Part shown: positions 14,950 through 22,395 of the stretch, piece after piece
How positions within the stretch are numbered: position 1 is the stretch's first letter
Layout of the letters: every line of letters starts with the position of its first letter
Position numbers and translations under genes: made by a program
Notes under the pieces: model-generated
Seen by the model: only the letters and a program-made list of their open reading frames with translations
Databases searched by the model: none
What the model was told of the DNA's origin: nothing
Source of the DNA: JBCCHY01 sp039028495
Lineage (GTDB): Bacteria > Patescibacteriota > Saccharimonadia > Saccharimonadales > VXPC01
Length of the DNA: 35,283 nt
Assembly: GCA_039028495.1 (NCBI GenBank)
Contig: JBCCHY010000007.1
Location: 1 to 35,283 of the forward strand
Reading direction: 5' to 3'

Positions 14950-15579
14950 ATGAAGTACAGTATTTGTATAAGCGGAGCAGCAAGTGGTGATAGCGTGGCC
15001 CAGAGTTGTGATAAAGCCTATTTAGTTGGTGCTGCTATAGCTAAAGCAGGTCACGTAACTACTACTGGTGCCACCATTGGGCTGCCGTTTTACGGCGCCA
15101 GGGGCGCGGTAGATCACGGTGGTCAGAGCATTGGGTTTAGCCCAGCAGCCAGCCTACGTGAGCACGTACGTAAGTATCGTCTACCTACTGGCGTATTCGA
15201 CTACATAAACTTCACCGGCATGCAGTATGTGGGTCGTGATGTCTATCTAGTGCAGAGCAGTGACGCAGTTATAACCCTGGGAGGGCGGTTTGGCTCTATG
15301 CATGAGTTCACGACTGCACTTGAGGCACATATGCCCTGCGGAGTGTTACTCGGCACAGGCGGTACAGCAGACCTGATACCAGAGCTACTAGAAAAGCTCG
15401 AGGAGCCAGCGGGTTCTAGAGTAGTATTTGATACCGACCCTGAGCGTTTAGTGCGCAAAGTGATTGCCATGTGCGAAGAAGAGTATGCCGATCTCACCGA
15501 CGAGGAGCTCAAAAAGCATGATGATCTGTTCAAAGACCTGACATGTGACGCACAAAAATTCCTAAACCGCGCTGGCTAG
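14950..15579 (+). CDS. LOG/SLOG-family nucleotide-binding protein
   Basis: The 209-residue protein has a Rossmann-like start (YSICISGAASGD), a glycine-rich second segment (GHVTTTGATIGLPFYGARGA) and the family motif GGRFGSMHE at 111-119, equivalent to PGGxGTxxE of LOG (lysine-decarboxylase-like) phosphoribohydrolases. Characterised LOG proteins cleave nucleoside monophosphates such as cytokinin ribotides at the N-glycosidic bond; wider SLOG proteins bind nucleotide ligands. Here P is replaced by L and GT by GS, so activity may differ. It is coupled to the preceding unknown gene, which suggests that both act together. The C-terminal 40 residues are strongly acidic and helical (EEEYADLTDEELKKHDD). 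Confidence 0.85.
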   Translation: MKYSICISGAASGDSVAQSCDKAYLVGAAIAKAGHVTTTGATIGLPFYGARGAVDHGGQSIGFSPAASLREHVRKYRLPTGVFDYINFTGMQYVGRDVYLVQSSDAVITLGGRFGSMHEFTTALEAHMPCGVLLGTGGTADLIPELLEKLEEPAGSRVVFDTDPERLVRKVIAMCEEEYADLTDEELKKHDDLFKDLTCDAQKFLNRAG

Positions 15580-15585
15580 TAATCC

Positions 15586-15594
15586 TGTTAAACT
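15586..15594 (+). promoter_or_regulatory. Probable extended -10 promoter of uvrB
   Basis: TGTTAAACT (TGn plus TAAACT at 15589-15594) ends seven bases before the ATG at 15602. TATAGT (15594-15599) is a better hexamer but is only two bases from the ATG and so cannot serve this start. Confidence 0.45.
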
Positions 15595-15601
15595 ATAGTG
15601 A

Positions 15602-17581
15602 ATGGATTCATCCAATTTTGAATTAGTCAGTAACTACAGCCCGAAGGGTGACCAACCTACCGCCATTGAGCAGTTGGTTAAAGGGCTCGAAGCAGGTGAG
15701 AAAGAGCAGACACTGCTAGGTGCTACTGGTACTGGCAAGACGTTTACTATGGCTAATATTGTGCATCAGGTGCAGAGACCAACACTTGTACTAGTGCACA
15801 ACAAAACGCTCGCTGCCCAGTTGTATAACGAATTCAAGAGCTTCTTCCCTGGTAATGCTGTCCACTACTTCGTAAGTTACTTCGACTATTACCAGCCAGA
15901 AGCTTATGTTGCTCAGTCTGATACATATATAGAGAAAGATAGTGACATCAATGAGGAGATTGACCGTCTAAGGCATGCAGCGACCGACGCACTTCTTAGT
16001 CGTAAAGACGTGCTGATAGTGGCTAGTGTGAGCTGCATATACGGTATAGGTTCTGTTGAAGATTATGGTGATATGAGCGTGGCTGTTGGGGTCGGCGAGC
16101 GCAAGGTGCGTGACAAATTCATCCGTCACCTAACAGATATACAGTACAGACGTAACGATATAGATTTTGCTCGCAGTACTTTTAGGGTGAAGGGTGATAC
16201 AGTAGATGTTTTCCCCGCTTCTGAAGAGCTAGCCTACCGGATCGAATTCTTCGGTGATGAAGTCGAGCGGATCGCTCAGATTGACCCGCTAACCGGGGAG
16301 CTGATTGCGACACCAGAAAGCATACGCATCTTCCCGGGATCTCACTATGTCACACCAGAGAACAAGCTCAAAGCAGCAATACCAAAAATAGAGCAGGAGT
16401 TAGAGCAGCGGATAACTCATTTCGAGTCACAAAACATGATTCTAGAAAGCCAGCGTCTCGGGCAGCGTACTCGGTTTGACCTAGAGATGCTGCAGGAAAC
16501 AGGCTTTGTAAAGGGTATCGAGAATTACTCACGGTTTCTCACTAACCGCGAAGAGGGCGAGCAGCCAGCGACACTTCTGGACTATTTCCCAGATGATTAT
16601 CTACTAATGATTGATGAATCACATATGACGATCCCGCAGGTGCGTGGTATGTACAACGGTGATCGTGCCCGCAAGCAAGTGCTCGTAGACCATGGTTTCC
16701 GTTTGCCGAGTGCGCTTGATAACCGCCCGCTCAATTTTATTGAGTTTGAGGGCCATGTAAACCAAGTCATCTATGTATCCGCCACACCGGCAGACTATGA
16801 GCTAGACCGCAGCCCAGAGCCTGCTCAACAGGTTATTAGACCGACGGGCTTACTGGACCCAGTTGTGGAAGTTCGGCCAATTGATGGTCAAGTCGACGAT
16901 CTTATAGCCGAGATACGTGAGACAGTAGAGAAATCTCAAAGGGTACTTGTTACAACCCTAACCAAAAGAATGGCAGAGGACCTGACAGATTATCTCAAAG
17001 AAATAGATATCAAGGTCCAGTATCTACACAGTGACGTTGATACGCTAGAACGGAGCGATATACTCAGAGACTTGCGCGCCGGGGTATACGACGTGCTAGT
17101 CGGCATAAACCTGTTACGAGAAGGCTTAGACCTACCTGAGGTTAGCCTTGTTGCGATACTTGATGCAGATAAAGAGGGTTTCCTAAGATCTGAAACCGCG
17201 CTTGTACAGACCATTGGGCGTGCTGCGCGACATCAGGACGGGCGTGTGATTATGTACGCTGATAGCATCACGGGTAGCATGGACAGGGCTATAAAGGAGA
17301 CTAACCGACGCCGTAAAGTACAAGAGGCCTACAACGAAAAACATGGCATCACTCCTGAAACAGTCGCCAGCGCCATCAAAGACGCCATGCCAAAAGGTGA
17401 ATCCCAGGAAGACAAGGATCGCAAGCAGGTACGACGAGATCTCAAAGGGGTACCAAAAGATGAGATCCCGAGACTCATTAAGGAGATCGAGGCCCAAATG
17501 CATCTTCATGCCGCTAACCTGGAGTTTGAAAAAGCAGCTGACCTGCGTGACTACCTTGACGAGCTAAAGGCGAAACAATAG
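15602..17581 (+). CDS. uvrB: UvrABC system protein B
   Basis: At 659 residues this is a full-length UvrB, the DNA-damage verification helicase of nucleotide excision repair. Visible elements: Walker A GATGTGKT (40-47), the beta-hairpin region FDYYQPEAYV (94-103) that inserts between the strands, DEAD-box equivalent DESH (338-341), the helicase motifs NLLREGLDLPEVSLVAILDADKEG and QTIGRAARH, and a C-terminal UVR domain (about 622-657; IEAQMHLHAANLEFEKAADLRD) which contacts UvrC. UvrA and UvrC are not in the window. Start: ATG matching the typical beginning (FELVSNYSPKGDQPTAI). It is a single gene between the LOG pair and gatC. Confidence 0.98.
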   Translation: MDSSNFELVSNYSPKGDQPTAIEQLVKGLEAGEKEQTLLGATGTGKTFTMANIVHQVQRPTLVLVHNKTLAAQLYNEFKSFFPGNAVHYFVSYFDYYQPEAYVAQSDTYIEKDSDINEEIDRLRHAATDALLSRKDVLIVASVSCIYGIGSVEDYGDMSVAVGVGERKVRDKFIRHLTDIQYRRNDIDFARSTFRVKGDTVDVFPASEELAYRIEFFGDEVERIAQIDPLTGELIATPESIRIFPGSHYVTPENKLKAAIPKIEQELEQRITHFESQNMILESQRLGQRTRFDLEMLQETGFVKGIENYSRFLTNREEGEQPATLLDYFPDDYLLMIDESHMTIPQVRGMYNGDRARKQVLVDHGFRLPSALDNRPLNFIEFEGHVNQVIYVSATPADYELDRSPEPAQQVIRPTGLLDPVVEVRPIDGQVDDLIAEIRETVEKSQRVLVTTLTKRMAEDLTDYLKEIDIKVQYLHSDVDTLERSDILRDLRAGVYDVLVGINLLREGLDLPEVSLVAILDADKEGFLRSETALVQTIGRAARHQDGRVIMYADSITGSMDRAIKETNRRRKVQEAYNEKHGITPETVASAIKDAMPKGESQEDKDRKQVRRDLKGVPKDEIPRLIKEIEAQMHLHAANLEFEKAADLRDYLDELKAKQ

Positions 17582-17604
17582 TTCAATTTCTGAGGTTTGC
17601 TGCG

Positions 17605-17610
17605 TATAAT
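17605..17610 (+). promoter_or_regulatory. Promoter of the gatCAB cluster
   Basis: A perfect TATAAT lies ten bases before the ATG at 17621; TTCAAT (17582-17587) is 17 bases upstream as a possible -35. A TTG at 17597 in the same frame lies before this hexamer and is not a plausible start. Confidence 0.65.
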
Positions 17611-17620
17611 TAGTTCACAG

Positions 17621-17908
17621 ATGTCCAAAATAACAAAAGATGATGTTATGAAGCTAGCGGTACTTGCCCGTCTATCACTTAATGATGATGAAATTGAAAA
17701 ATATCAGAGGGACCTAGAGTCGATTTTGGGGTTTATAGACCAGCTAGATGATATTGATGTTTCACAATATGAGCCTACAGAGCAGGTCACAGGTCTGGAG
17801 AATGTGACCAGAGCTGACGAGGTTACTGAGAGTACAGATCAGAAAGACCTGCTAAAGAATGCTCCTGATAGCAAAGACGGTCAGTTCAAAGTCAGGCGGG
17901 TCTTATGA
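17621..17908 (+). CDS. gatC: Glutamyl/aspartyl-tRNA amidotransferase subunit C
   Basis: The 95-residue protein has the typical GatC form: MSKITKDDVMKLAVLARLSL at the start, a helical middle (LESILGFIDQLDDIDVSQYEPT) and a C-terminal tail ending in FKVRRVL. GatC wraps around GatA and stabilises the GatCAB complex, which converts Glu-tRNA(Gln) and Asp-tRNA(Asn) to the amidated forms. ATGA overlap with gatA (17905-17908) shows coupling. The start at 17621 is fixed by the TATAAT ten bases upstream and by alignment with the family. Confidence 0.95.
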   Translation: MSKITKDDVMKLAVLARLSLNDDEIEKYQRDLESILGFIDQLDDIDVSQYEPTEQVTGLENVTRADEVTESTDQKDLLKNAPDSKDGQFKVRRVL

Positions 17909-19296
17909 TCTCAGACCTAGTCGTAAGTATAAAATCAGGCCAAAAGACAGCTGTGCAGACTGTTCAAGCGGCTTTAGACAAGGCAGATGAGTGCGATGAT
18001 CTGAACATCTTTATTGAGCTGCACGCTGAGCAAGCGCTCGTCCGCGCAAAAGAAATTGATGCTCAGATTGCAGCTGGAGAGGACCCCGGTCTACTAGCTG
18101 GCGTGCCATTCGCAGCAAAAGACAACTTTCTCACAAATATCGGCAGCACTACCGCAGGCGCCAACATACTCGGCGAGTTTAAGTCACCGATTACCGCTAC
18201 CAGTCTGCAGAGGCTACTTGACGCGGGCGCGGTACTAATTGGCAAAGTGAATCTCGATGCCTTTGGCCACGGTGCATCAACTGAAAGCACTCACTTTGGC
18301 AGCACGAAAAACCCTCATGATGCAACTAAGGTGCCCGGCGGTAGTTCAGGCGGTAGTGCAGCAGCCGTTGCGGCAGGCATCGTCCCCTTTAGTATCGGTA
18401 CGGACACTGGCGGCTCTATACGCCAGCCAAGCGCTCTAAGCGGAGTGTACGGCATGAAACCAACGTATGGCTTGGTTTCCCGCTACGGAGTTGTCGCTAT
18501 GGCGAGTAGCACGGATTGTATAGGCGCCATTGCAACAAATGCTGATGATGTAGGTCTAGTTTTATCGGTTATGTCAGCTCAAGACCCGCGTGATGGTACA
18601 ACTATCAGTGCTGATCAAGATTTCACCCAAGAAGTCTCCCAGCCTCTGCAGCTTGGTGTTGTTAAGCAATCTATGCACGGACTGGATGCTCAGGTAGATA
18701 GTGCAGTAACTGCTGCTATCAAAAACTTAAAAACAGCAGGCCATGAGATCGTTGAAGTTGATTTGCCATCAATAGAACTTGCTCTACCGTGCTACTACAT
18801 CCTAGTGCCGGCGGAAATCAGCAGTAATCTCAGTAGGTACGACGGAATCCGGTATGGCTACAGTGATAAAGATGCTAAAGACTTAGAGCAAACGTACAGC
18901 AGCAGTAGGTCAACTGGTTTTCTAGATGAGAACAAACGTCGCATCATGATCGGCACATATGTGCTCAGCTCAGGTTACTATGATGCATATTACAAAAAAG
19001 CTCAGCGTCTAAGAACCAAGATCATAAAGGAATACAACGAAGCCATTGATGACCTGGACGGCCTGGTCATGCCTACATCACCAGTTGTTGCCTGGAGCAT
19101 AGGTGAAAAGATGGATGACCCAGTCAAGATGTATCAAGCAGACATTATGACGGTTACAGCCAACCTTGTCGGTGTACCATCGATTAACATCCCGCTCAGT
19201 ACCGACGGCTTACCTGTCGGTATGCAGCTGCTCGCAAGACAGAGAGAAGACGACAAACTCGTGTCCATGGCACGGGCCTTAGGAGAAATACTATGA
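17905..19296 (+). CDS. gatA: Glutamyl/aspartyl-tRNA amidotransferase subunit A
   Basis: This 463-residue amidase-signature enzyme releases ammonia from glutamine. The Ser-cisSer-Lys triad is present: K72 in FAAKDN, S147 in GGSSGGS, and S171 in GTDTGGS, with the same spacing as in the well-studied GatA enzymes (K79, S154, S178, offset seven). The glycine-rich amidase signature runs from about 145 to 180. Ammonia passes to GatB, encoded two genes downstream. The gene overlaps gatC and, at its end, the following membrane-protein gene by ATGA. TGA is the stop codon, so TGA is not reassigned in this organism. Confidence 0.97.
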   Translation: MISDLVVSIKSGQKTAVQTVQAALDKADECDDLNIFIELHAEQALVRAKEIDAQIAAGEDPGLLAGVPFAAKDNFLTNIGSTTAGANILGEFKSPITATSLQRLLDAGAVLIGKVNLDAFGHGASTESTHFGSTKNPHDATKVPGGSSGGSAAAVAAGIVPFSIGTDTGGSIRQPSALSGVYGMKPTYGLVSRYGVVAMASSTDCIGAIATNADDVGLVLSVMSAQDPRDGTTISADQDFTQEVSQPLQLGVVKQSMHGLDAQVDSAVTAAIKNLKTAGHEIVEVDLPSIELALPCYYILVPAEISSNLSRYDGIRYGYSDKDAKDLEQTYSSSRSTGFLDENKRRIMIGTYVLSSGYYDAYYKKAQRLRTKIIKEYNEAIDDLDGLVMPTSPVVAWSIGEKMDDPVKMYQADIMTVTANLVGVPSINIPLSTDGLPVGMQLLARQREDDKLVSMARALGEIL

Positions 19297-19691
19297 CCAC
19301 CATTCTGATCACACTAGTGCTGATAGGAATATTCGTGCTAACTTTTGTTTCACTCTCCTCGAGGAAAAGCCAACAAGTAGACAAGCAGTCCTACCGCAAC
19401 TCCTGGGAGAAGCTGCAGCAGTATATGCTCGATCAGTCCACATATGCGAGAGCCGTCACAGACGCCGACAAGCTACTAGATAGAGCGCTCAAAGACCTCA
19501 AGTATACCGGCAAGACAACTGCCCAGAGGCTCGTTTCCGCTAAAAAGATGTTTTCGAAAAAGGACCACGTCTGGATGGCTCACAAAATGAGCGATCGAGT
19601 AGTTAATGAAAATCTAGAAGTGACCAAAAAGCAGGCACAAGCTGCTCTATCTGCTTTTCATAAAGGCCTCGTAGATCTGGATGTTGTCTAA
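19293..19691 (+). CDS. Small membrane-anchored protein inside the gat cluster
   Basis: The 132-residue protein has an N-terminal hydrophobic helix (3-22, ILITLVLIGIFVLTFVSL) and a soluble, helix-rich part with YRNSWEKLQQYM, ADKLLDRALKDLKYTGKTTAQRL and MAHKMSDRVVNENLEVTKKQAQAALSAF. Similar W-x-x-L...ADxLLDxALK...HxxRN-type small membrane proteins are, from memory, common in Patescibacteria genomes, without known function. Its ATG overlaps the gatA stop (ATGA), and its stop overlaps the next start by one base (TAATG), so it is translated with the GatCAB subunits. Whether it touches the amidotransferase is open. Confidence 0.85.
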   Translation: MTTILITLVLIGIFVLTFVSLSSRKSQQVDKQSYRNSWEKLQQYMLDQSTYARAVTDADKLLDRALKDLKYTGKTTAQRLVSAKKMFSKKDHVWMAHKMSDRVVNENLEVTKKQAQAALSAFHKGLVDLDVV

Positions 19692-19969
19692 TGGCTATGC
19701 ACTATAAAAAGATTGATATTGAGTATTTTGAGCAGATTATGAACGGAGAGAAGACTTTTGAACTGCGACTGGCAGATTTCGATTGCTCGCCTGGTGACAC
19801 ACTCGAGTTAATAGAGCATGATAAATCAAGAGCTTTAACTGGGAGGACTATAAGAAAAAAGGTCGGTAGCGTCACAAAAACAAAGACCTTAGATTTTTAC
19901 AACAAGCAAGATATTGATGAGTACGGATGGCAGGCTATATCTCTAGTAGATGAGGTTTCAGATGAGTAG
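19691..19969 (+). CDS. DUF3850 (ASCH/PUA-like) protein
   Basis: The 92-residue protein matches the DUF3850 pattern of the ASCH superfamily: KKIDIEYFEQIMNGEKTFELRLADFDCSPGD, then LELIEHD and a TGR segment. Key conserved elements are the G-x-K-T-F-E-x-R motif and the GD before a hydrophobic strand. ASCH domains have a PUA-like fold and are linked to RNA or modified-nucleoside binding. It sits between gatA and gatB, so a link with tRNA is attractive but unproven. It overlaps the upstream stop by one base and the gatB start by eight. A second ATG two codons later (19697) is possible. Confidence 0.85.
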   Translation: MAMHYKKIDIEYFEQIMNGEKTFELRLADFDCSPGDTLELIEHDKSRALTGRTIRKKVGSVTKTKTLDFYNKQDIDEYGWQAISLVDEVSDE

Positions 19970-21407
19970 TCTAGATGAATATATCGTTGATGGCTACCTG
20001 CCAACGATTGGCATAGAGTGCCACGTCCAGTTCAATACAATTAGCAAGCTTTTTACAGCAGTAGACAATGATGCGCGTGATACAGCACCCAACACGACTA
20101 TCGGACCTCTGTGCGTAGGCTTACCCGGTACATTACCAGTGCTCAACGAAGTAGCTGTGCGTAAAGCTATCCAGGCAGGACTAGCGCTAAACGCGGAGAT
20201 TGCAGAGGTGACTAGATTTGACCGCAAACATTACTTCTACCCGGACCTGCCGCTTGGGTATCAGATATCACAGTTTGATCAGCCAATAGTTGGTGAAGGC
20301 CAAATACCGATACAGGTTGACGACAACACCAGACTCATCCGCATAGAACGTGCTCATTTAGAGGCAGATGCTGGCAAACTGACTCATCCAGATGGCGCTA
20401 ACTATAGCCTAGTTGATCTGAACAGGGCTGGAACACCACTGCTCGAAATCGTATCGCATCCAGATATGCATTCTGCTGCAGAGGCCAAAGCATATGCACG
20501 CGAGCTCTATGTCCGCATGCTTAATGCCGGTGTATCGGACTGTGATTTGTTCCACGGTAATATACGTTTTGATGTCAATGTCAGTGTCAGCAAAACTGGC
20601 GAACTGGGTACTCGCACAGAGACCAAAAACCTCAATAGTTTCAAAAATGTAGAACGCGCAGTTGCACACGAGATCAAACGACAGATAGCCGAGCTGGAGT
20701 CAGGGGCTGAGATAGCCCAAGAGACTCGTGGCTGGGATGATGCCAAGCAGGTTACGTTCAGCCAGCGTTCCAAAGAAGATGCCCACGATTACCGCTATAT
20801 GCCAGATCCAGACATACCACCGCTCAGAATTAGCAGAAAGATGGTAGAAGACATAGCGGCTACAAGTAACATGTCAGTGGACGATATGCGGGAGAAGCTC
20901 CAGGGGCTGGACCTCAAAGGTTCTGTCAGCGAAACCCTTATAGAGAATCCCGAGCCGACCAGGGTGCTACTACAGATAAATGACCGATCAGTAGCTACGG
21001 TTGTTGCTAACTGGATAGCTGGTCCGCTCGTCAAACTAGTAGCGGACAAAGAACTATCGTGGATAGATGTTGCTTCAGGTATCGAAGGACTGCAACAGCT
21101 AGCGCGTCTTGTGGCCAAAGATAGACTTAGTTCTACAAATGCTAAAGAGCTCCTGGTTGATGCTGTTACATCTGATGTAGATATTGAACAGCTAGCGGAT
21201 GATCGTAATTTACTCCAGTCAAATGATACTGGAGAGTTAGAGCAGATTATCCAGCAGCTAATCACCGACAACCCTGACGCAGCAGCAGATGCCAAAGAAG
21301 ATCCAAAAGCAATTGGCTTCTTCGTAGGCCAAGTCATGAAGGCCACCCAGGGCAAAGCAAACCCAAAGCTCACTCAGGAGCTAGTCCGTAAGCTGTTGGA
21401 TCTCTAG
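19962..21407 (+). CDS. gatB: Aspartyl/glutamyl-tRNA amidotransferase subunit B
   Basis: The 481-residue protein is GatB, which activates the tRNA-bound Glu/Asp side chain with ATP and transfers ammonia. Family features: IGIECHVQFNTISKLF at the start (family IGLEVHVQL), VGLPGTLPVLN, the active-site segment RFDRKHYFYPDLPLGYQISQFDQPI, RAHLEADAGKLTH and RFDVNVSVS. The C-terminal YqeY-like tRNA-binding tail is present (about 340-481). The cysteine-rich zinc knuckle seen in many GatB proteins is not kept; only one cysteine (PLCVGLPG) remains there. Start at 19962: GAGG (19954-19957) lies upstream and the frame overlaps DUF3850 by eight bases; the in-frame ATG at 19950 lies further inside it. Confidence 0.96.
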   Translation: MSSLDEYIVDGYLPTIGIECHVQFNTISKLFTAVDNDARDTAPNTTIGPLCVGLPGTLPVLNEVAVRKAIQAGLALNAEIAEVTRFDRKHYFYPDLPLGYQISQFDQPIVGEGQIPIQVDDNTRLIRIERAHLEADAGKLTHPDGANYSLVDLNRAGTPLLEIVSHPDMHSAAEAKAYARELYVRMLNAGVSDCDLFHGNIRFDVNVSVSKTGELGTRTETKNLNSFKNVERAVAHEIKRQIAELESGAEIAQETRGWDDAKQVTFSQRSKEDAHDYRYMPDPDIPPLRISRKMVEDIAATSNMSVDDMREKLQGLDLKGSVSETLIENPEPTRVLLQINDRSVATVVANWIAGPLVKLVADKELSWIDVASGIEGLQQLARLVAKDRLSSTNAKELLVDAVTSDVDIEQLADDRNLLQSNDTGELEQIIQQLITDNPDAAADAKEDPKAIGFFVGQVMKATQGKANPKLTQELVRKLLDL

Positions 21408-21737
21408 AAGCGTTGTTGGCCAAACCTCATCGTACGGCATTATTTCAAGTCGCGGTGGGGTGCAAGACAGTACGCCGAGCCGCTCAACTATAGGAGCAGC
21501 AAAATTTCTGAACTCAGCTACTGCGGCGCTTTGAAGCAGCGCGTCCGTACTCCTTCCTTGTATAATTAACCTATCACAAACAGATGTTGAGTAAGGCTGG
21601 TAGCGTTCGGAATCTGCAAGTGCAGCATCGACTACAGAGCCTAAGACAACGACGTTCTCTGAGAGGCTCAGGGTCAGTACATATCTCCATGCCAGTGGTT
21701 CGCTGCGTCTAGAGAATGCGCCTATGTTCTCACTCAT
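21381..21737 (-). CDS. Small unknown protein overlapping the gatB 3' end
   Basis: From the ATG at 21737 the protein has 118 residues (starting MSENIGAFSRRSEPLAWRY). No signal peptide or membrane helix; I recognise no domain. Its last 27 bases overlap the end of gatB on the other strand. The start is supported by a good promoter (TTGCCG, 18 bases, TGTTATCAT, then six bases), one of the leaderless set. A longer reading back to 21854 would place the start upstream of this promoter and inside the promoter region of the divergent gene, and is less likely. Confidence 0.65.
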   Translation of the reverse strand: MSENIGAFSRRSEPLAWRYVLTLSLSENVVVLGSVVDAALADSERYQPYSTSVCDRLIIQGRSTDALLQSAAVAEFRNFAAPIVERLGVLSCTPPRLEIMPYDEVWPTTLLEIQQLTD

Positions 21738-21743
21738 GGGTAA

Positions 21744-21773
21744 ATGATAACAGTTGACGAGCGACCACGGCAA
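21744..21773 (-). promoter_or_regulatory. Leaderless extended -10 promoter
   Basis: On the minus strand: TTGCCG (21773-21768), 18 bases, TATCAT (21749-21744) with TGT before it, six bases, ATG at 21737. Confidence 0.65.
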
Positions 21774-21814
21774 CAAAGCCCTATAAGTGCCGTATTCAGC
21801 TTGTCCTGGTATTG

Positions 21815-21823
21815 TGGTAGTCT
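21815..21823 (+). promoter_or_regulatory. Leaderless extended -10 promoter
   Basis: TGGTAGTCT (TGn plus TAGTCT at 21818-21823) lies six bases before the ATG at 21830; TTCAGC at 21795-21800 is 17 bases upstream. The hexamer itself is weak, the geometry is exact. Confidence 0.45.
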
Positions 21824-21829
21824 TTGTGG

Positions 21830-22075
21830 ATGGAAGATTCAGTTCTTGTAGCAATTCTGCTCGTGCTAGTCATTATTCAGATGATGCTGAATATCGCGAT
21901 TGGTGTTCTCATCTACAAGATTTTGAAAAAGGCCAAAGCAGCAGCGGACAAAGCAGAGCAGGCTGCCTCAAATGTCAACAGTGCCGCAAACTTCGCTCGG
22001 AGCATGGCAACCCCGGCAGCCGTAGTAGCCGCGCTGAAGTCCGTAGCAGAGCAGTTTAGAAGAGGAAGTAGATGA
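21830..22075 (+). CDS. Small single-pass membrane protein with coiled tail
   Basis: The 81-residue protein has a long N-terminal hydrophobic helix (about 5-30, VLVAILLVLVIIQMMLNIAIGVLIY), followed by a lysine/alanine-rich amphipathic helix (KKAKAAADKAEQAASNVNSAANFARS) and a basic end. This pattern resembles DUF948/YtxH-type small membrane proteins, but no family can be named with confidence. Its stop overlaps the ATG of the next membrane-protein gene (ATGA, 22072-22075), so the two are probably made together and may interact. Confidence 0.75.
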   Translation: MEDSVLVAILLVLVIIQMMLNIAIGVLIYKILKKAKAAADKAEQAASNVNSAANFARSMATPAAVVAALKSVAEQFRRGSR

Positions 22076-22359
22076 GACTTAGATTCTGGAAAAAGGACCC
22101 TCCCGCGCTCAAGTCCAAGCAGAAACAGGCCGAAGATGTGGCCAAGGCTGTCCAGATGATCATAGATAGTGGTTATAGCAGCGAGGGTCGTATATATCGT
22201 ATAAATTTCATACGCGGCATCTTCGTGGGTCTTGGTAGTGCCATAGGCGCTACACTGGTGCTTGGTTTTGTGCTTTGGGTCTTATCTTTGTTTAGTGAGA
22301 TACCAATTTTCGGCGGAATCGTCGAGACTATACAGAATACTATTGACGCAAGCCAGTAA
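22072..22359 (+). CDS. DUF5665-like small membrane protein
   Basis: The 95-residue protein starts with a very basic cytoplasmic part (MRLRFWKKDPPALKSKQKQ), then RINFIRGIFVGLGSAIGATL and LGFVLWVLSLF as one hydrophobic hairpin or long helix, and PIFGGIVETIQNTI. The NFxxGxxxGxGxxxGxT-to-LPxxG order matches the DUF5665 family, small membrane proteins of unknown function found in Firmicutes and Patescibacteria. It overlaps the upstream small membrane gene by four bases. The following gene has its own promoter. Confidence 0.8.
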   Translation: MRLRFWKKDPPALKSKQKQAEDVAKAVQMIIDSGYSSEGRIYRINFIRGIFVGLGSAIGATLVLGFVLWVLSLFSEIPIFGGIVETIQNTIDASQ

Positions 22360-22380
22360 TTAGTATTTAAACGTTGTTTA

Positions 22381-22389
22381 TGCTACAAT
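22381..22389 (+). promoter_or_regulatory. Leaderless extended -10 promoter
   Basis: TGCTACAAT (TGn plus TACAAT at 22384-22389), six bases, ATG at 22396. Confidence 0.65.
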
Positions 22390-22395
22390 TAGGTT

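Noticed and set aside
17905..19296. Reassignment of TGA to glycine (code 25)
   Set aside because: gatC, gatA, rpiB and other genes end properly at TGA where the family ends, so TGA is a stop here.
20795..21373. Long minus-strand open frame opposite gatB
   Set aside because: Serine-rich shadow of a certain gene; no promoter or ribosome-binding sequence.
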